A stretch of 64,000 nucleotides of DNA from positions 43,174,575 to 43,238,574 of the forward strand of contig CM036768.1 of the NCBI GenBank assembly GCA_020796225.1, given 5' to 3'. The notes beneath the pieces were generated by a model, which worked only from the letters and a program-made list of their open reading frames with translations, had not been told where the DNA came from and ran no database searches. The translations under genes and the position numbers were made by a program. Positions 62,953 to 64,000 of the stretch are shown here, one piece after another (within the stretch, counting starts at the first letter, position 1; each line of letters begins with the position of its first letter). Source of the DNA: Arion vulgaris. Its lineage: Eukaryota; Mollusca; Gastropoda; Stylommatophora; Arionidae.

Positions 62953-64000
62953 TATTGCGATATTCATAACCCTGAGAAACGAACGCAACTGGCGCTTGGT
63001 CTGAATAGAGAATCCTTTTCCCGATGGATTAAACAGGACACAAAGTGCACTAATGCCAAGCAAGGAAGGAAAACAACAATTGACGACTTTGACATAGATG
63101 TCATAAGACGGGAGCTCTTGAATGTAACAAATCAACTTGTTACTCTCAGGAAACTGAAATTAAAACTGCAATCAGATTGCAGCATAGACATTTCTAAAAG
63201 TACTCTATGGAAAATTGTAAGAGCCGCCGGCTTCACCTTCAGAAAACTATAGGCGGCAGGAATATTATTTGTGAAAAGCCACATTTAATTGCTGCCGAAG
63301 TAAATACCTGAGGCAGATCCGTGAGCGGCGGAGGCAAGGCCATGATATTGTATATTTGGACGAATCCTGGTCAATGCTCACCACACCAATGCTAAAGAAT
63401 GGCAATCAGTAGACGGTGAACAGAAAAGAAAAATACCAAGCAGCAAAGGCCAGCGTATTATACTAACACATGCAGGAAACAGTGAAGAAGGTCTTGTCCA
63501 TGACGCTGGACTTATTTTCCAATCAAAAAGTACCGACGGTAGGGACTACCACACATAAATGAATGGACATATTTTCAGGCACTGGATGGAGAAAGATCTA
63601 CTTCCAATTCTAAACAGACCATCATGCTTGGTAATGGATAATGCATCCTATCACAACGCAGTATCAGCGGAAGACAAAGTACCAACTGCATCAAATACAA
63701 AGATCAAATTAGGACTTGGCTTGCTAAGGAAAATGTCAGCTTCGATGATACATATTTGAAACCCGAGTTGTTTCACCTGGTGAGGATGACAAATAAGACA
63801 AAGGTGTTTCATATTGACAAAATCATTGCGGAATACGGCCACACGTCTTTGCGACTACCTCCATATCATGCTCACCTCAATCCGATAGAGCTTGTCTGGG
63901 CTAAAGTAAAGGGCAAGTTGCCGAACAGAACAGGACGTTTAAAATGTGTGGTTGAAGTTCTGACACGTGAGTCCCTCTCAATGATAGACATGCAGTTCTG
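62953..64000 (+). pseudogene. DDE transposase (DDE_3-like, about 83-residue D-E spacing), partial
   Basis: Plus-strand reading with frameshifts: YCDIHNPEKRTQLALGL, NRESFSRWI, FDIDVIRRELL, ISKSTLWKIVRAAGFTFRKL (63,190-63,250; DNA-binding helices), the first Asp in DIVYLDESW (about 63,346-63,372), PSSKGQRIILTHAG (63,438), MNGHIFRHWMEKDLLPIL (63,559), the second Asp in LVMDNASYH (63,637), and the Glu in LPPYHAHLNPIELVW (63,888). The second Asp and the Glu are 251 bp apart with one frameshift, so about 83 residues. Most Tc1/mariner families have 34-39. It runs off the window and has stops near 63,250, 63,309 and 63,757. Confidence 0.8.

Larger units (their letters stand above)
61009..64000 (+). 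mobile_element. Tc1/mariner-superfamily transposon with wide D-E spacing, holding a nested mariner
   Basis: The probable left end is AGTCTGTCCATTAATTCGTG after TATA at 61,006. The transposase N-terminus lies left of the nested mariner (QKVTVLLYQHFRRESK near 61,480 is a candidate) and resumes at 62,953. The element continues past the window edge, so its right end is unseen. The left boundary is inferred from the abrupt end of the LINE relic. Confidence 0.6.

Overview
This is a repeat-dominated stretch of an animal nuclear genome. There are no operons, ribosome binding sites or rRNA genes. Intact splice sites frame a few short conserved exons, and everything else is transposon relics and tandem repeats. 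The transposon mix is an I/Nimb-like LINE with RNase H, RTE-like LINEs, a Penelope-like element with GIY-YIG endonuclease, a mariner, a second Tc1/mariner-superfamily transposon, and tRNA-derived SINE heads. Together with long AT-rich minisatellites this fits a lophotrochozoan, perhaps a gastropod mollusc. That placement is inference; no species is claimed.

Layout. 1-1.1 kb: a 69-bp minisatellite. 1.2-10.4 kb: mostly minus-strand LINE relics, including one with RT and RNase H (3.5-5.3 kb) and one with a C-terminal zinc finger and a (TTA)n tail (9.5-10.4 kb). 10.6-23.1 kb: two related I/Nimb-like elements (A keeps the endonuclease; B lost it but keeps RT and RNase H), their long 5' regions in direct and inverted copies, a Penelope-like element between them, a 37-bp minisatellite at three sites, and one neprilysin-type (M13) peptidase exon at 14,143-14,210. 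23.1-25.8 kb: an RTE-like RT and a separate RNase H relic. 26.0-45.3 kb: a very large 26-bp satellite, interrupted by a LINE at 31.2-32.9 kb. From about 34.1 kb it degenerates into sequence with scattered base losses, a 1,330-nt T run, a 220-nt A run and a 118-nt G run, most likely an assembly or consensus artefact.

45.3-64 kb: the best host gene, a minus-strand receptor tyrosine kinase. It has a transmembrane exon (56,843-57,021), the kinase glycine-loop exon (47,313-47,508) and the helix-C exon (47,017-47,133). Their splice phases agree. The roughly 9.3-kb intron between the first two holds several minisatellites (34, 52, 37 and 27 bp), SINEs and LINE tails. The C-lobe exons were not found. 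The right end holds further LINE 3' ends, 66-bp and 35-bp minisatellites, and a Tc1/mariner-superfamily transposon (from about 61,009 to beyond the window) into which a mariner inserted at TA. That mariner is a fold-back: its 3' 412 bp is present at both ends in opposite orientation.

Nearly all mobile genes are 5'-truncated and frameshifted, so I annotate them as pseudogenes. The host exons are the only sequence I would call potentially functional coding DNA. No prokaryotic, CRISPR or viral gene system was seen.
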